From the NCBI GenBank assembly GCA_028386065.3, contig JAKUCV010000202.1, forward strand, positions 30,476-94,475: a stretch of 64,000 nt of DNA, in the 5' to 3' direction. How positions within the stretch are numbered: the first letter of the stretch is position 1; each line of letters opens with the position of its first letter. Below are positions 44,664 through 55,989 of the stretch, piece after piece. The DNA is from Turnera subulata. Its lineage: Eukaryota; Streptophyta; Magnoliopsida; Malpighiales; Passifloraceae. The notes beneath the pieces are model-generated. The model saw nothing but the letters and a program-made list of their open reading frames with translations, was not told the origin of the DNA and did no database searches. The position numbers and the translations under genes were made by a program.

Positions 44664-47600
44664 ATGAGTCTATTCTGTTGGAACTACCGTGGTTTAGGGT
44701 ATCCACGTGCAGTTTCCCTCTTATGCAAGCTTATACAGCTTGAAAATCCTCTCCTAGTTTTCCTTTCCGAAACTAGATTGAAGCAGAAGGAGATGAAGAG
44801 TATTCAGAGAAGGTTATGTTGAGATAGAATGATAGTGAGGGACTGTGATGGGGATGGGAGATCAAGAAGTGGCGACCTTGCTTTGTTATGGAGGGAGGGA
44901 TGTCATGTTTCATTGTTATCCTATAGTCTTCATCATATTGATGTGTCGGTTTGTCTTGAGGGAGGGGGGCCGGAATGGCGATTCACTGGTTTCTACGGAT
45001 GGCCTGAGCATACTGAGCATTGGCGGTCTTGGGATTTGTTACATTCTCTTCAGTATCACAGCCAGCTTTCTTGGCTGTATGGTGGCGATTTTAATGAGAT
45101 TCTTTACCATCATGAGAAGAGGGGTGGAGCTGCTCGAAGTATGTCTGCCATGCAAGCCTTTCGGGATGTGCTTGGATAGTGTCAGTTGCATGATTTGGGG
45201 TTAGTTGGCTGCAATTTCACCTGGATCCGAGGTGAAGATGAGATGCAATTAAAGAACGACTTGATCATTTTGTAGCCACAGAATCGTGGATGCACAAGTT
45301 TCCTCATTCCCAGGTAAAACACCTACCTAGACAAAAGTCAGACCATAACCCCTTAAAACTAGTACTGGATAGTAGATAGGTATTTCACACCCCACGCAAT
45401 AAGATCTTCAGGTTTGAAGCCATGTGGATGGGACAGTCGGGTTGCCAAGAAACAATTGAGAGTGTCTGGTCCCGTCCTAGTGGTGGTTCCTCGGTGGATT
45501 CTTTATATTCTAAGCTGAATACCTGCAGTACATTGTTAAGTAAATAGAGTAGTCGCTCTTTTGGGAATGTTATGCGTCAACTACAGAACAGGAGAAAAGA
45601 ACTAGAGTGGCTGAATGCTCGGGTCCAAACCCATCAGGTAGTGTTGCGTACTAAGATGATTAATAAAGAACTGGAGGAGCTGATTCAAAAGGAAGAAACT
45701 ATGTGGGCGCAACGGTCCCGGGTGCTATGGCTAAAGGATGGTGATAAGCACACGACGTACTTTTTCCATAAAGCCAATCAAAGGAAAAAGACTAACATGA
45801 TTCGGAAGCTTAAATTGGATTCGAGTGTGACTGTGCACAGTCAGGAGGACATTGCCTCAGCTTTTTGCTCCTTTTATTCTCAATTATTCACATCTGAAGG
45901 CACTTCTGGTATGAATGTTGTCCTTGATTGTGTATCTTCCCGAGTTACTGAGGAGATGAGTCGGCGATTGTGTAGGGCTTACACGAGGGAGGAGGTTTCT
46001 AATTCTTTAATGGAGATGCACTCGTCTAAAGCTCCTGGCCCAAATGGCTTTCCTCCACTATTTTTTCAGAAATACTAGAGATGGGTAGGCGATGATGTCA
46101 CTCGTATGGTTCTAGCTGTTCTCAATCAGGGTGCTGATCCTTCACATTTGAACCATACCTTTGCTACTCTAATTCTGAAGATTAAGCAGGCGGATCAGTG
46201 CTGTCAATTTCGGCCTATTAGTTTATGCAATGTGGTATTCAAGATTATTACTAAAACCATTGCAAATAGACTCCGAGAGATCCTCTTAGATCTTATTGGG
46301 CCTGAGTAAAGTACTTTTGTTCCGGCAGACTTATTACTGACAATGCTTTGGTTTCGTTTGAGACGGTTCATTATATGAAGCATCGTTGTAAGAGTAAAAA
46401 AGGGTATCTTGGTCTCAAGCTTGATATGAGCAAGGCTTATGATAGGGCAGAGTGGTCCTTTCTTCAGGCTGTAATGACTAAAATGGGGTTTTCTAATCAA
46501 TGGGTGAGTTGGTAATAAAGTGTGGCACCTCTGTCAGTTATTCTCTTCTCATCAATCGGGTTCCCCAGTCACATATTTATCCTACTCGAGGCCTACGGCA
46601 AGGAGACCCTCTCTCGCCCTACATGGTGAAGGCCTATCGCCCTTTATTAATAATGTTGTTGCTTCTGGGAACCTACATGGTATACAGGTCTGCTGCAGAG
46701 CTCCCCAGGTTTCCCACCTATTTTTTGCGGATGATAGCATCCTCTTTGCTCGTGCTAATAGACGAGAAGCTGGGGTTATCTCTTCTATCCTTGCTTGTTA
46801 CGAAGCTGCTTCTGGTCAAAAAGTTAATCTTGAAAAGTCTGAGGTGTTTTTTAGCCGTAATGTTCCTGAACTATTACAATCTAATATCCAAAGGGATTTG
46901 AGTGTGAAGGCAGTTGATACCGTAGACAAGTACCTAGGACTACCAGCACTTATCGGTAGATCCAAAAGATTAATTTTTGAAGCTATTTGTGACAGGGTGG
47001 CAAAGAAGATGGGCCAGTGGAAGGAACAGTTTCTTACGGATGCTGGGCATGAGATTTTTATAAAGTCCATTGCCCAATCTATTCCAAATTACCTCATGAG
47101 CTACTTTCAGTTACCTGAGTCTACATGTGCACAACTTGGATGTCTTGTTAGGAAGTTCTGGTGGGGGCAACGTGATGGTCGTAGATGCATCCACTGGTTG
47201 GCATGGGAGAAGATGTGTTGTTCCAAAGTAGTGGGTGGGTTTTCGGGATTTTGAGGCTACCAATATTGCATTCCTTGCTAAACAAGGCTTTCGCCTACTT
47301 GCGGGATGAAGAGAGCTTGCTTGCCCGAATCTTGAAGGCCCGGTACTATCCTTCGACATCCTTTCTCGAGGCTCAACTGGGATACCAGCCAAGTTATACT
47401 TGGCGTAGCATCTGGAATGCTCGCTCTATACTTGCCAAGGGGCTCTGTTTCTCTATCGGTAATGGGCGAGGTACCAGAATCTGGCACGATAATTGGCTAC
47501 CCCGAGAGGACCGTTTTAAGGTGGAGTCGACTGTCTCCCTTCTTCCTGATTCGGCTACGGTGGATGCTCTTATTTGTGATCAGACAGGGGATTGGAATAG

Positions 47601-48737
47601 AGGGCTCATTGATAGTATTTTAAATCGGGAGGAAGCACTCTTGATCAAGAGCATTCCGATTATAGCTGATGACCAGCAAGATCAGCTGGCGTGGTATTAT
47701 ACAAGTTCTGGGGAGTATTCCGTGAAAACAGGTTACCAAGTGGCTCTAGCCACTCTAGTTCCTCAGATTGCCGAGTGGGAAGCTACAACGGATGGCTCTT
47801 GAAGATCCTGGTGGCATGCTCTTTGGCATACAAATATTCCGCCCAAGATCCGCTCCTTTGCCTGGAAAGTATGCACCAATATTCTACCAGTGCGAGCAAA
47901 CTTGGTTTCCCGTCATATCCCAATTCCAAGCACCTGCCCTAGATGTTCACAGACCATGGAGACGATGCAACAACAGTTTTTGGAGTGTCCTTAGGCTCAA
48001 CAAGTCTGGCACCAATTTCCCTTGAGGTCTGACTTGCCTTCTATGCTGAATGTCTCATTAGGGGAATGGTTGTATATGATTGTGCCTTCCAAGGGGTGGG
48101 TATTGTTGGAGCAGCTCCTGGTCATTCTATGGGGTATGTAGAAAGATAGAAACCAGTGGATCTTTCAAGACCGAAGTCAGCCTATAGTCACTATTCTTCA
48201 CAATGCTCAGTCCTTACTCAGCCATTACCAGCAGGTACAAGAGACACGAAATATGTCGGCTAGCCCTCCACGTCCCTCACATTGGTCTGCCCCTCCGGCC
48301 GGATTCCTTAAACTGAACACTGATATGTCCACTATTGTTGATGGTCGGTCTGGTTTGGGAGCAGTGATTAGGGATGATACGGGCAGGTCCTGGTGGCTCA
48401 AGCAAGGCTTGTGGACTCAACCTATCTGGCTCGGGAAGGGGAAGCTCTTAGCATATGAATGGGGCTCCAATTGGCATGCTCTCTCAACATCCGTCACCTT
48501 ATTGTGGAGTCAGACTGCTTGGAGGTCATCCAAGCCCTTCAGTCTCGGCGTCATTTTCCTTCTCAGTTTGGTCACCTTGTGGCAAACATTTTATCTTTAG
48601 TTTCTCATTTTGAGTCTTTGGTTTTCAATTATGTTCCTCGAATTTGTAATACTGTGGCGGATGCCATCAGTCGTTGGGTTTCTGTTTCTGAACCTTATGT
48701 TCAATGGTTTGCTTGCTTACCTGCTGCACTTGAGTAG
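44664..48737 (+). pseudogene. LINE ORF2: endonuclease, reverse transcriptase, RNase H (broken)
   Basis: It starts MSLFCWNYRGLGYPRA with the endonuclease metal-site Asn and SETRLKQKEM with the catalytic Glu. A stop (44820-44822) follows, then LYGGDFNEIL. RT blocks: SSKAPGPNGFPPLFFQKY (near 46025), [28 protein letters not shown] (near 46423), then LFADDSILFA (near 46718) holding the FADD catalytic aspartates. A zinc-binding-type region (TYTWRSIWNAR), then RNase H (FLKLNTDMS, ...IVESDCLEVIQALQS) end near 48737. At least eight stops or frame changes interrupt it. It would nick target DNA and copy element RNA when intact. Confidence 0.9.
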
Positions 48738-48820
48738 TTGGTGCATGCTGACATTGCTTTTGCTCTTTGATAAGAATGAATGAAATTCTTTTGCCCAAAA
48801 AAAAAAAGTTTCAAAGTTTT

Positions 48821-50446
48821 TAGGTTTAGTATTTTCTAGATCTTAAGAAGAACTCTAGAGTTAATTTTTGAGTTTGGACTCATGATTTATGAGATTCTCC
48901 TAGGGTCAGTTTCGTTGGCTAAACTATTAGTCCAAGTCCAGATGAAGTTGGCTTGGCTTAGCCTGACATGAACTAGACTAAGCCCAGACTGGGCTTCATT
49001 ACGTTTTACCCCCCTGAACTTTCGATCCAAAATGGATCACCCTCTGTACTAAAAAAACTGGTATTTAACCCCCTAACTTTGTAATTCTGCGGCTCACCTC
49101 CTACGGTTGACCCGATTCCGTTTTCGTTATGAGATTTAACGGAATTCATGGATGAAAGACACGTGACAATATCTAGTCCATCCAATAATTTCTTTACTTT
49201 TTACAAAATTTAAAAAAGGAAAAGAAAATGAAAAAAAAACAAATAGGAAAAAGGAAAAGCGCCTCCTCCTCCTCCCCCTGCAGCCTCCATCCTGTCCCCC
49301 ACCAAAAATTCCAGCCAAAGTCTCCAGCGAACCAGTTGTGTGGGTGAAAGCTTCCGATGAGTCGGGCAAGGAGTTCACTGACATCATTTATGAAAAAGCC
49401 CAAGGCGAAGGCATTGCTAAGGTTGGTGAGCTTTTCTTCTCTCTTAACTTTCTTCAAGTATGGTTCTTTTTTGTAGAGAAGGAAGGAAGTTGGGTTTGGC
49501 CTCGCCCATCCTCCACCACCATGCCACCACCAATTTCGGCCACTGCCATTACAAAATCATAAAATAAATATTGCAAAATCAAACCCAATCAAGAATTGAA
49601 CCAATGGATTGATTGAACCAAATTGATGAAGAAAGAGGATCCCACCCACAACCCGGGCAGTGATGCCATAGACGAGCAAGAGGAGGAGCACTTTGAGAGA
49701 GGAAGAGCAGATCGATGATGCCTCGGTGCAGAGACTAGAGTCCTCGAGCTCACACTGGTTGGAGCCCTCGACACCGCTGACAACTACGAAGAGGCAGTGA
49801 CCGCCATAGGGGATGAAGGCGTCGATGCAGAAGGATAGCCCTGTCGAAATTCCCAAAGGCCCTAGAGGGAGAGGGAGAGGGAGGAAGCGAGGGTGGCCTG
49901 GAGGGAGAGCGGGGAAGCGAGGAAGAGCTACGACTGGACGGCGAGGTGGAAGGAGAGAAGGTAGGGGGCGGAGTAGATGAGTGCAGAGGTTGAGTCGCCC
50001 TGTCGGTATTGTTGCTGGTGGTGATGCTGGTGAATTAACGTCACTGTTGTTGTGATTTTGGTGGTGGTGGTGAAGTCCTAGCCACGGTGACTTTTTTTTG
50101 TTTGCTCCGATGATAGGAGGCGGTGGGATGCTAACTGGGGGTGGTGGGTTGTTCAATGTGTGTGTGCGATTTTCTTTTTGTAGTAGAACCTTTTTTTCTT
50201 TTTTTTAGTTATATAGATTTTGTTGCTTTTTCTTTATAAATAAAATAACTAAAAAAGAAAAATTTAATCAGATGGTTATAATATGTGTCAATAATCTGTG
50301 TATTTTGATAATCTATTTTTTTCCTTTTCTTGTAAAAAAATATTTCTTTTAAGAAAAATAATTTTTTTGTTGAGTTGAATTCTTTTTGTTTTTTTCTGTA
50401 AAATAAAATTAATTTTTTGTTGAGTAATTTTTTTTTTACCTTTTTC
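48821..50446. other. Probable Pack-MULE remnant with captured plant exons
   Basis: 49010-49140 has the wording of a MULE arm (GTTTTACCCCCCTGAACTTT...), but the other arm was not found, perhaps lost at the Gypsy insertion point 50447. It contains a DHNA-CoA synthase exon (49311-49429). A second, unrecognised minus-strand frame at 50156-49557 (Pro-rich start, then CLFVVVSGVEGSNQCELEDS and a hydrophobic Leu-rich end) may be another captured piece. Confidence 0.4.
49311..49429 (+). pseudogene. 1,4-dihydroxy-2-naphthoyl-CoA synthase (MenB/NS) exon fragment
   Basis: The frame reads VVWVKASDESGKEFTDIIYE and then KAQGEGIAK, ending at a donor-like GTTGGTGAG. This matches the segment just before the ITINRP motif in the plant peroxisomal naphthoate synthase of phylloquinone synthesis, and the break falls where that protein's exon ends. 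The crotonase active-site exons are absent downstream. It is therefore an isolated exon, most likely captured by a transposon. Assignment is by motif memory. Confidence 0.6.
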
Positions 50447-53013
50447 TGAAACGCCCCGACCCGTATTTACCATACACAGTAAACAGGTGCCGGAACTGTA
50501 ACGACTCAACCAAACAAAGCCCAGCATATAGTGTATACAACAGAAACTCGGGCTCAACAGCCCAAAATAAAAACATCAATAACATCATAACCGGCCCAAT
50601 GGCCCAACAATAGCAATAAATAGCACAGTGGAAGACTGAATAACTCACAAAGACTCTGTATGCGACACATGATGCAAACTATGGAACCGAGTCCTGTCCA
50701 AGGGATAAGCCGCAGCCTGTCTGGAATGCAACATGCCTGAACCACAAATAACTCAACCTACGGGATGAAAGCCTGCAGGTGAGGGGTGAGTCCGAAGTGC
50801 TCACAACCATGGATAGACGATCAATATGCAACACTATAAATTACTCAAGGTCGAAAACAAGCACAACAGCCAAAATAAACCAATCCAAAAGACTCGACTC
50901 AAAACTGGTCCAAGACCAAAAAGACTTAAACAAAAATCCAATTTTTCAAATTTTATTTTCCGGGCCCCGTCACGGTTAAGCTAGGGTCGTACCAGGTTAT
51001 CAACCTGTTCCTGGTGCCAGATCAAAAGAACCCGGGATCAACATCCCAATATCAAACTCAGGGATCAACATCCCAATCAAACCGGCATCAACATGCCCAT
51101 CACAAGTAACCCAGTTCATGGCCACCACAAAACAGTCTCAAACCATCCGGTCGTACCTCTACTTACCACGTGACAATTATATCATCATCATCCAAAACAA
51201 AATCTCAGGGATCAACATCCCTAACCAAAACACCGGGATAGATATCCCTATCCAAAACCAAGGATCGACATCCTTATCAAAATTTATTATTTAATCCTTA
51301 ATACTTTATACCAAAAAGACACAGGGATAAACATCCCAAAACTCAATGCATGGGGATAAACATCCCAAAATCAATCAAGCACTGGGATAAACATCCTGAA
51401 TCAAACCACAACAAATGCAACACTCAACAGTACAACAATCATCAAACACAACAACCGAGTAATACAGGCACATATTGAAGGAAATCCATCCTCACCTTAG
51501 CCGATTACTCAACTCCAAAGATAATGACCGGTCCCAAGAAGGCTCCACAGGAACTGCTCGATATCAAAACCTATACAACAAAACAACATGCTCACATAAA
51601 TGCACATAATCGGTATGCTATGATACCAATACTTCGAAATAAACCCATCCCGGTTCATATCCTTTATTATCATCTTTTACCGAAAATATTATACTGTACG
51701 TATATCTGAATATAATTTCGGTACCATACTTTAATTAAAACTCTCCTTTAAATAACTTTTAAAGAGTAATTATACTTTGTCTTCCAAAATAATAACAATA
51801 TAATTTTTCCTAGAAATTATTTCATATATATGTATTTTCCAAAATATTTTCATAAAAATTATTTACCATAGTATAATTTTCTAAAAGAAAATAATTGTAC
51901 ATGTATATATATTTTCCAAAAAATAATAACATATTTATATAATACTCCAGAAAATATTTTCATAGTATATATCTTTTCCAAATAAATATAATATTAATTT
52001 TTCAAAACAAAACATAGTTATTTTAATTTTCAAAACTCTATAATTAAAACCTTTTATATTTTTCTCAAAATAATATATATATTTTTCCAAAACTGATTTT
52101 ATTCCAGAAAATAAATAAATATATATATATTATTTTTCCTGGACTGGGCCATGAACAGTGAGCCCATGCCCAGCCCACAATTGGAATCCAGGTTCGCGAC
52201 CCGCCCGAAGGAAACGGGTCGTCGCAAACCCGTGCTCACCTTGATGACGGCGGCGGCGCGACTGACGCGAAGAGAAGGAAGCCGCGAGGAAGGCGAGCTC
52301 GAGGCGACTCCAAGGGCGGTGGAAAGGCGGCGCGAGGCGTCGCGGCTGCTGAGCATGAGCGCGGGGAAGAAGACCCGCGAGTTGCATGACGGGTCAACGC
52401 CTCTAGCAGGTGCGTCCGACGGCGGAATCGAGCGGGGGAGGCGGGGTTGAGGTTGCGACGTCGAGAGGAAGACCAAGGTGGCGGCGGTGTGACGAGAGGA
52501 GGCGCTGATCTCTTCCTGGTGAACAATACCGAGGCGGAAGGAAGGTGACGGTACTGTTCATCCTTCCGGGGTTTTTTTTTCTCTCTTTTTTTTCTTTCTC
52601 TTTTTTTCCTTTTCCTCTCTTTTTTTCCTCTCCTTTCTTCCTCTTTTCTTCTTCTCTTTTTCACTTCTCCTCTGCCTCTTTTATAACCGTGAATGAACTG
52701 TACAACCTGTGAATCGTTCAATAATGCAGCTTGTCTGCATTATGGAGCGAGTCTGGCCCGGACCAGAAAATAACTGATACCCCCTTAGTTATTTTCCGGT
52801 GTGATATTTCTGAGGATTCCGGGACCCGAAAAATACCAACTTAGGTCCGAAAAATCCACGGAAAAATCTCGAGCGCGGGAAAAGACTCGGTTACGACAAA
52901 CAACGCTCAATTTACCTTGAATTAATTACCCAAGAAGAATTCATTCGGTAAATCACTGTAAAAAGACTTTTACAGTCCCGGTAAAAATCCAAATTTTTAC
53001 CCGGGCTGTTACA
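50447..53013 (-). repeat. 3' LTR of the Gypsy-like element (2567 bp)
   Basis: Plus-strand ends TGAAACGCCCC and GGGCTGTTACA; family B. The hairpin array is present (e.g. 51034-51047, 51061-51074, 51084-51097, 51208-51221, 51236-51249). A 161-codon Lys/Arg-rich minus-strand frame (52721-52236) starts MNDSQVVQFIHGYKRGRGE. It lies in the purine-rich and GC-rich part and recurs nearly unchanged in the other LTR (63812-63231). Confidence 0.9.
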
Positions 53014-53030
53014 GTCTACCCACCTCAAAA
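53014..53030 (-). promoter_or_regulatory. Polypurine tract of the Gypsy-like element
   Basis: Minus-strand GAGGTGGGTAGAC directly precedes the LTR start TGTAAC. Just before it, CGGGGACGAAATTATTTTTG matches the wording usually found at the end of plant Ty3/Gypsy pol regions. This is the only recognisable trace of an autonomous ancestor. Confidence 0.7.
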
Positions 53031-53201
53031 ATAATTTCGTCCCCGAAATTCCGTCGTCTTATCCGTGGGTCCTACCATGATAAGCTTCGGGTACACTCTT
53101 CCAGGTGTCCAAACTCAACGCGATATGTCGCTTATACCTTTAAGCGACATCTCGTCCTCTATAAAAACCGAACCTCGTGACTGGCAAACTTACACACAGC
53201 C

Positions 53202-53594
53202 ATGGACTCTCCAATCTGATCTCGAACTACCTTAGACTTCAAGAACAACAGCTATATCGGTGGCACTGCTTTCCTGACAAGCTCCGATGAAGAACCTCCG
53301 AAGAAACGCTTCAAGACGAGCATCATCGTTCTCAAAGAACATATGGTGGTCTCTTGAAGACGGCGGAAGAAACTTGTCAGCAAGGAGGAGCCATCCGGTC
53401 GCAAGGATGCTGATGATAGGAAGGGCAAGGCAACTGATGAAAGCAACACTCCGCAGCAGACGCTGACGCTGTTGGATGCCTCACTGAGGAAGGTCAGCTC
53501 GACGGTGATGCAGATAGAACTGGCGTGCGCGGAACTCTTTCCCCATGTCAAAAACATCCAAAAACTTGTAAAAAAGACCTTGAGAAGCATATAA
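53202..53594 (+). pseudogene. Antisense reading frame 1 of the Gypsy-like element (TATA-driven), two premature TGA
   Basis: ATG at 53202 lies 35 bases after a TATA box (TATAAAAA, 53160-53167). One frame of about 130 codons runs to TAA near 53592, broken only by TGA at codon 6 and at about codon 51. Readable parts: YIGGTAFLTSSDEEPPKKRF with a basic nuclear-signal-like PPKKRFK, then a charged middle, and a C-terminal helix-like MQIELACAELFPHVKNIQKL. AATAAATAAA-type polyadenylation signals follow (53630-53650). I recognise no family. It resembles in position the antisense ORFs reported between pol and the 3' LTR in plant Tat/Ogre Gypsy elements. Function unknown. Confidence 0.5.
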
Positions 53595-53967
53595 CTCAAT
53601 AGAGTACTTCTTCTCCGTATTGTAAAACCGTTATGAATAAATAAAATAAGTTTTCTTTTAAAATCAAAACTCTTATGTTACGAAGTCTTATGTTAAACAG
53701 AAAATCAAAACATCTCAAAGCAAAACAAAAATTCAACAATAAGAATATAAAATCAAACATAGAGAGATTAAAAACAAAATTTGTTTAACAAAACCAAAAC
53801 ATAAAGAAGTTAAAACAAAACATGTTCCCATGATCAGCGCTGTAGATCAGTCGTAAACATCCTCGATCCTGAGAAACGTAACACGCACAGCTAATAGTGA
53901 CGTCTGTTTCCCTCGTGAAAAAGACATCCTTTAACTCGCAAGGCGGTGATCACGGGCACGTCCTGTG
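53595..53967. other. Gypsy-like internal sequence without a recognised gene
   Basis: It follows antisense frame 1 and continues at 60860 after the Copia insertion. The junction GGGCACGTCCTGTG|TCCCTCGAAAG reads as one uninterrupted segment once Copia and one copy of CTGTG are removed. Confidence 0.6.
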
Positions 53968-54503
53968 TGTCAGCATTATTGAGCCACTTTAGGTGCTGTG
54001 TATGTTGATAAGGTTTAGTGGAGACATTATTATGTATAGATATAATTGTGGTGGGTAATGGGCCAATGTGTTGGCCATGACCTCCACTATCTCCATTAGC
54101 TTTTGATGTGTGGATTGGAGTGATCTGATCACTTCCTCTCCTTCATGCCATTCACTGAGTTTTGTTCTTGAGAGCTTGAAAGAGCATACACACATCACCT
54201 TCTTTGAGAAAGAAGAGAGACACCACACAAAGCTCCCGAAAATCCTGTTGCTAGCACACCAGTTCGGGAGAGCTCGAAGTTGGAGATCGTGTGACGATTC
54301 CAGCTTGATCACGGTTCGTGTGGATACCTTGTCTTGCTCTTGCTGATTCTGGCACTTCAGTTAGGTGGAAGATCCTAACCGTGTAAGGTACGAAAATTAT
54401 TATTCGGTTTATATGCTTCACATGTGTTCCTGTGTTGTTTCCGGAAATTCCGCTGCATGTTTTTCTTGTATATGAGTGTCATATAGCATACCAGAAACTT
54501 ACA
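53968..54503 (+). repeat. 5' LTR of nested Copia, truncated at its 5' side (536 bp)
   Basis: It corresponds to the last 554 bp of the 3' LTR (60301-60854) less an 18-bp stretch present at 60660-60677. It begins TGTCAGCATT directly after the target repeat CTGTG and ends ACTTACA. About 930 bp of U3 is therefore missing, including most of the sequence upstream of the promoter. Confidence 0.88.
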
Positions 54504-54504
54504 G

Positions 54505-54516
54505 TGGTAGCGGAGC
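54505..54516 (+). promoter_or_regulatory. Primer-binding site of Copia
   Basis: TGGTAGCGGAGC, one base after the LTR end. It resembles but differs from the usual initiator-Met site TGGTATCAGAGC at two positions. The identical 12-mer occurs at the primer site of the Gypsy-like element (62865-62876, minus). Confidence 0.75.
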
Positions 54517-54919
54517 TACTTGTGAAGCTCTAAACTGAATTCATGTTCATATGTTACATGTGATGTAGCTTGAACTTGTTTAGGTATATGTGATATGCTA
54601 GAATTCTTTTTAGTATATGAGATATGCTTGCATATGTGTGATATGCTGAATTTGTTTTGGTATATGTGATTTGCCATGCAAATATATGCATATGTTTGAT
54701 ATGTTTTTAGTATATATACATGATATGTTCTATGTGATAAAGCATGATCATGTTATATTGTATTCAATTGTGTATATGTGATATATATGTTGTTGAGGTT
54801 GATTTGTCAAAAGTGTTTTGACAACAAGAACTTGATTGGTATGTGATATCAATCAAGATGTTATTGGTAGAAAGTCGAATGAGTTCGACAAGGGTGCTTG
54901 AAAGGTATATGATACCTAC

Positions 54920-55409
54920 AACATCGATGTTCTCTTAGGTCGACTGTCGGCCGAGAGGTCAAAACATCGATGTTTAAGTGTTAACATCGATGTTCTATGC
55001 ACTCGGAAACCTCCAACATCGATGTTTGATGGTCAACATCGATGTTCTGAGGGCTCGGCAACCTCCAACATCGATGTTTGATGGTCAACATCGATGTTTT
55101 GAGGGTTCGGAAACCTCCAACATCGATGTTTGAGTGTCAACATCGATGTTTTGCAGATTCGCAAACTCCAAACATCGATGTTTAAGGGTTCAACATCGAT
55201 GTTGTGGAACCCAGTAACTTCAACTGCGAATTCGGGGCAGAAGGAGGCCAAATTGGTGTCTGGCGTGAACAACAAAGTTGTAGCTCTACTTCTTAGCTTT
55301 CCAGAGACACCAAGTTTTTACAAATCCGAGCTCTACAGCTCTGGATATGGCCGAAATACTAAGTGCTGCCAAGTAGTTGGGAGAATCAGATTCTCAAAAC
55401 ATCGATGTT
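54920..55409 (+). repeat. Array of 12 perfect AACATCGATGTT palindromes in the Copia leader
   Basis: Starts at 54920, 54963, 54983, 55015, 55035, 55067, 55087, 55119, 55139, 55171, 55192 and 55398. From 54963 on, spacing alternates 20 and 32 bases: a 52-bp tandem unit with two palindromes, repeated about 4.6 times. Degenerate copies follow at about 55416 and 55457. Between the palindromes lies a repeated CTCGG(A/C)AACCTCC phrase. It sits in the untranslated leader between the primer site and gag. Confidence 0.95.
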
Positions 55410-55989
55410 CAAGTTAGACATCGATATTCACATGTATTTTGGTTTCCAAATTTACATAACATCAATGTATGATTTGTTGATTATATGCATGTGATGTATG
55501 AACATATGTTGATGAAATATTAAATTCTTAGTTGCCTTCCATGATAAGCACTCATCAAGACTAAGATCAACAATTGGTAGGTTTTGCCAAAGCAAGGTGC
55601 CAATGTTTATCCTAGTAAGATGCAAGTGGATAATTGTAATATCTCGATTGCTTATTGCGGGTTTGGACTTAACTAAGTCATCTTAATAGGATTAAGGGCT
55701 TAGAGGCAAGGGTTGAGTAATGTCTATGAGATAAATATGGACAAAGTGTTGTTCACTCAACTATCCAAGAGTTACATGAGATGTAATTGACAAGAGTTGT
55801 CTACCTAAATAGCTATGATGTAGGTGATCAGCCAAAACTGACTTATATTGTAGTGAAATATGGATCTTGTCCTACTTGTTGTCATTTTTTTGATTCATAG
55901 TAGGAGTATCAATTAATAGAATTCCTTGTTAAATGATTTTGCATACATGACTATTATTTGTGTGAGTTGATCATTGTTGTAGAGTTACC

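Larger units (their letters stand above)
42749..48803 (+). mobile_element. Full-length L1-type LINE (~6.05 kb), 17-bp TSD
   Basis: The direct repeat AAAAGTTTCAAAGTTTT flanks it (42732-42748 and 48804-48820), and it ends in an A tail. The order is 5' leader with CCTCC/TTTTCGGG repeats, ORF1 (43058-43846), a spacer frame region, then ORF2 with endonuclease, reverse transcriptase, zinc-binding region and RNase H. Many stops and frameshifts make it inactive. It is oriented on the plus strand and sits eight bases after the Helitron's target T. Confidence 0.92.

Noticed and set aside
54920..55203. Evenly spaced repeats reminiscent of a CRISPR array
   Set aside because: The repeat is a 12-bp palindrome, spacers are short and nearly identical to each other, and it lies in the leader of a plant Copia element.
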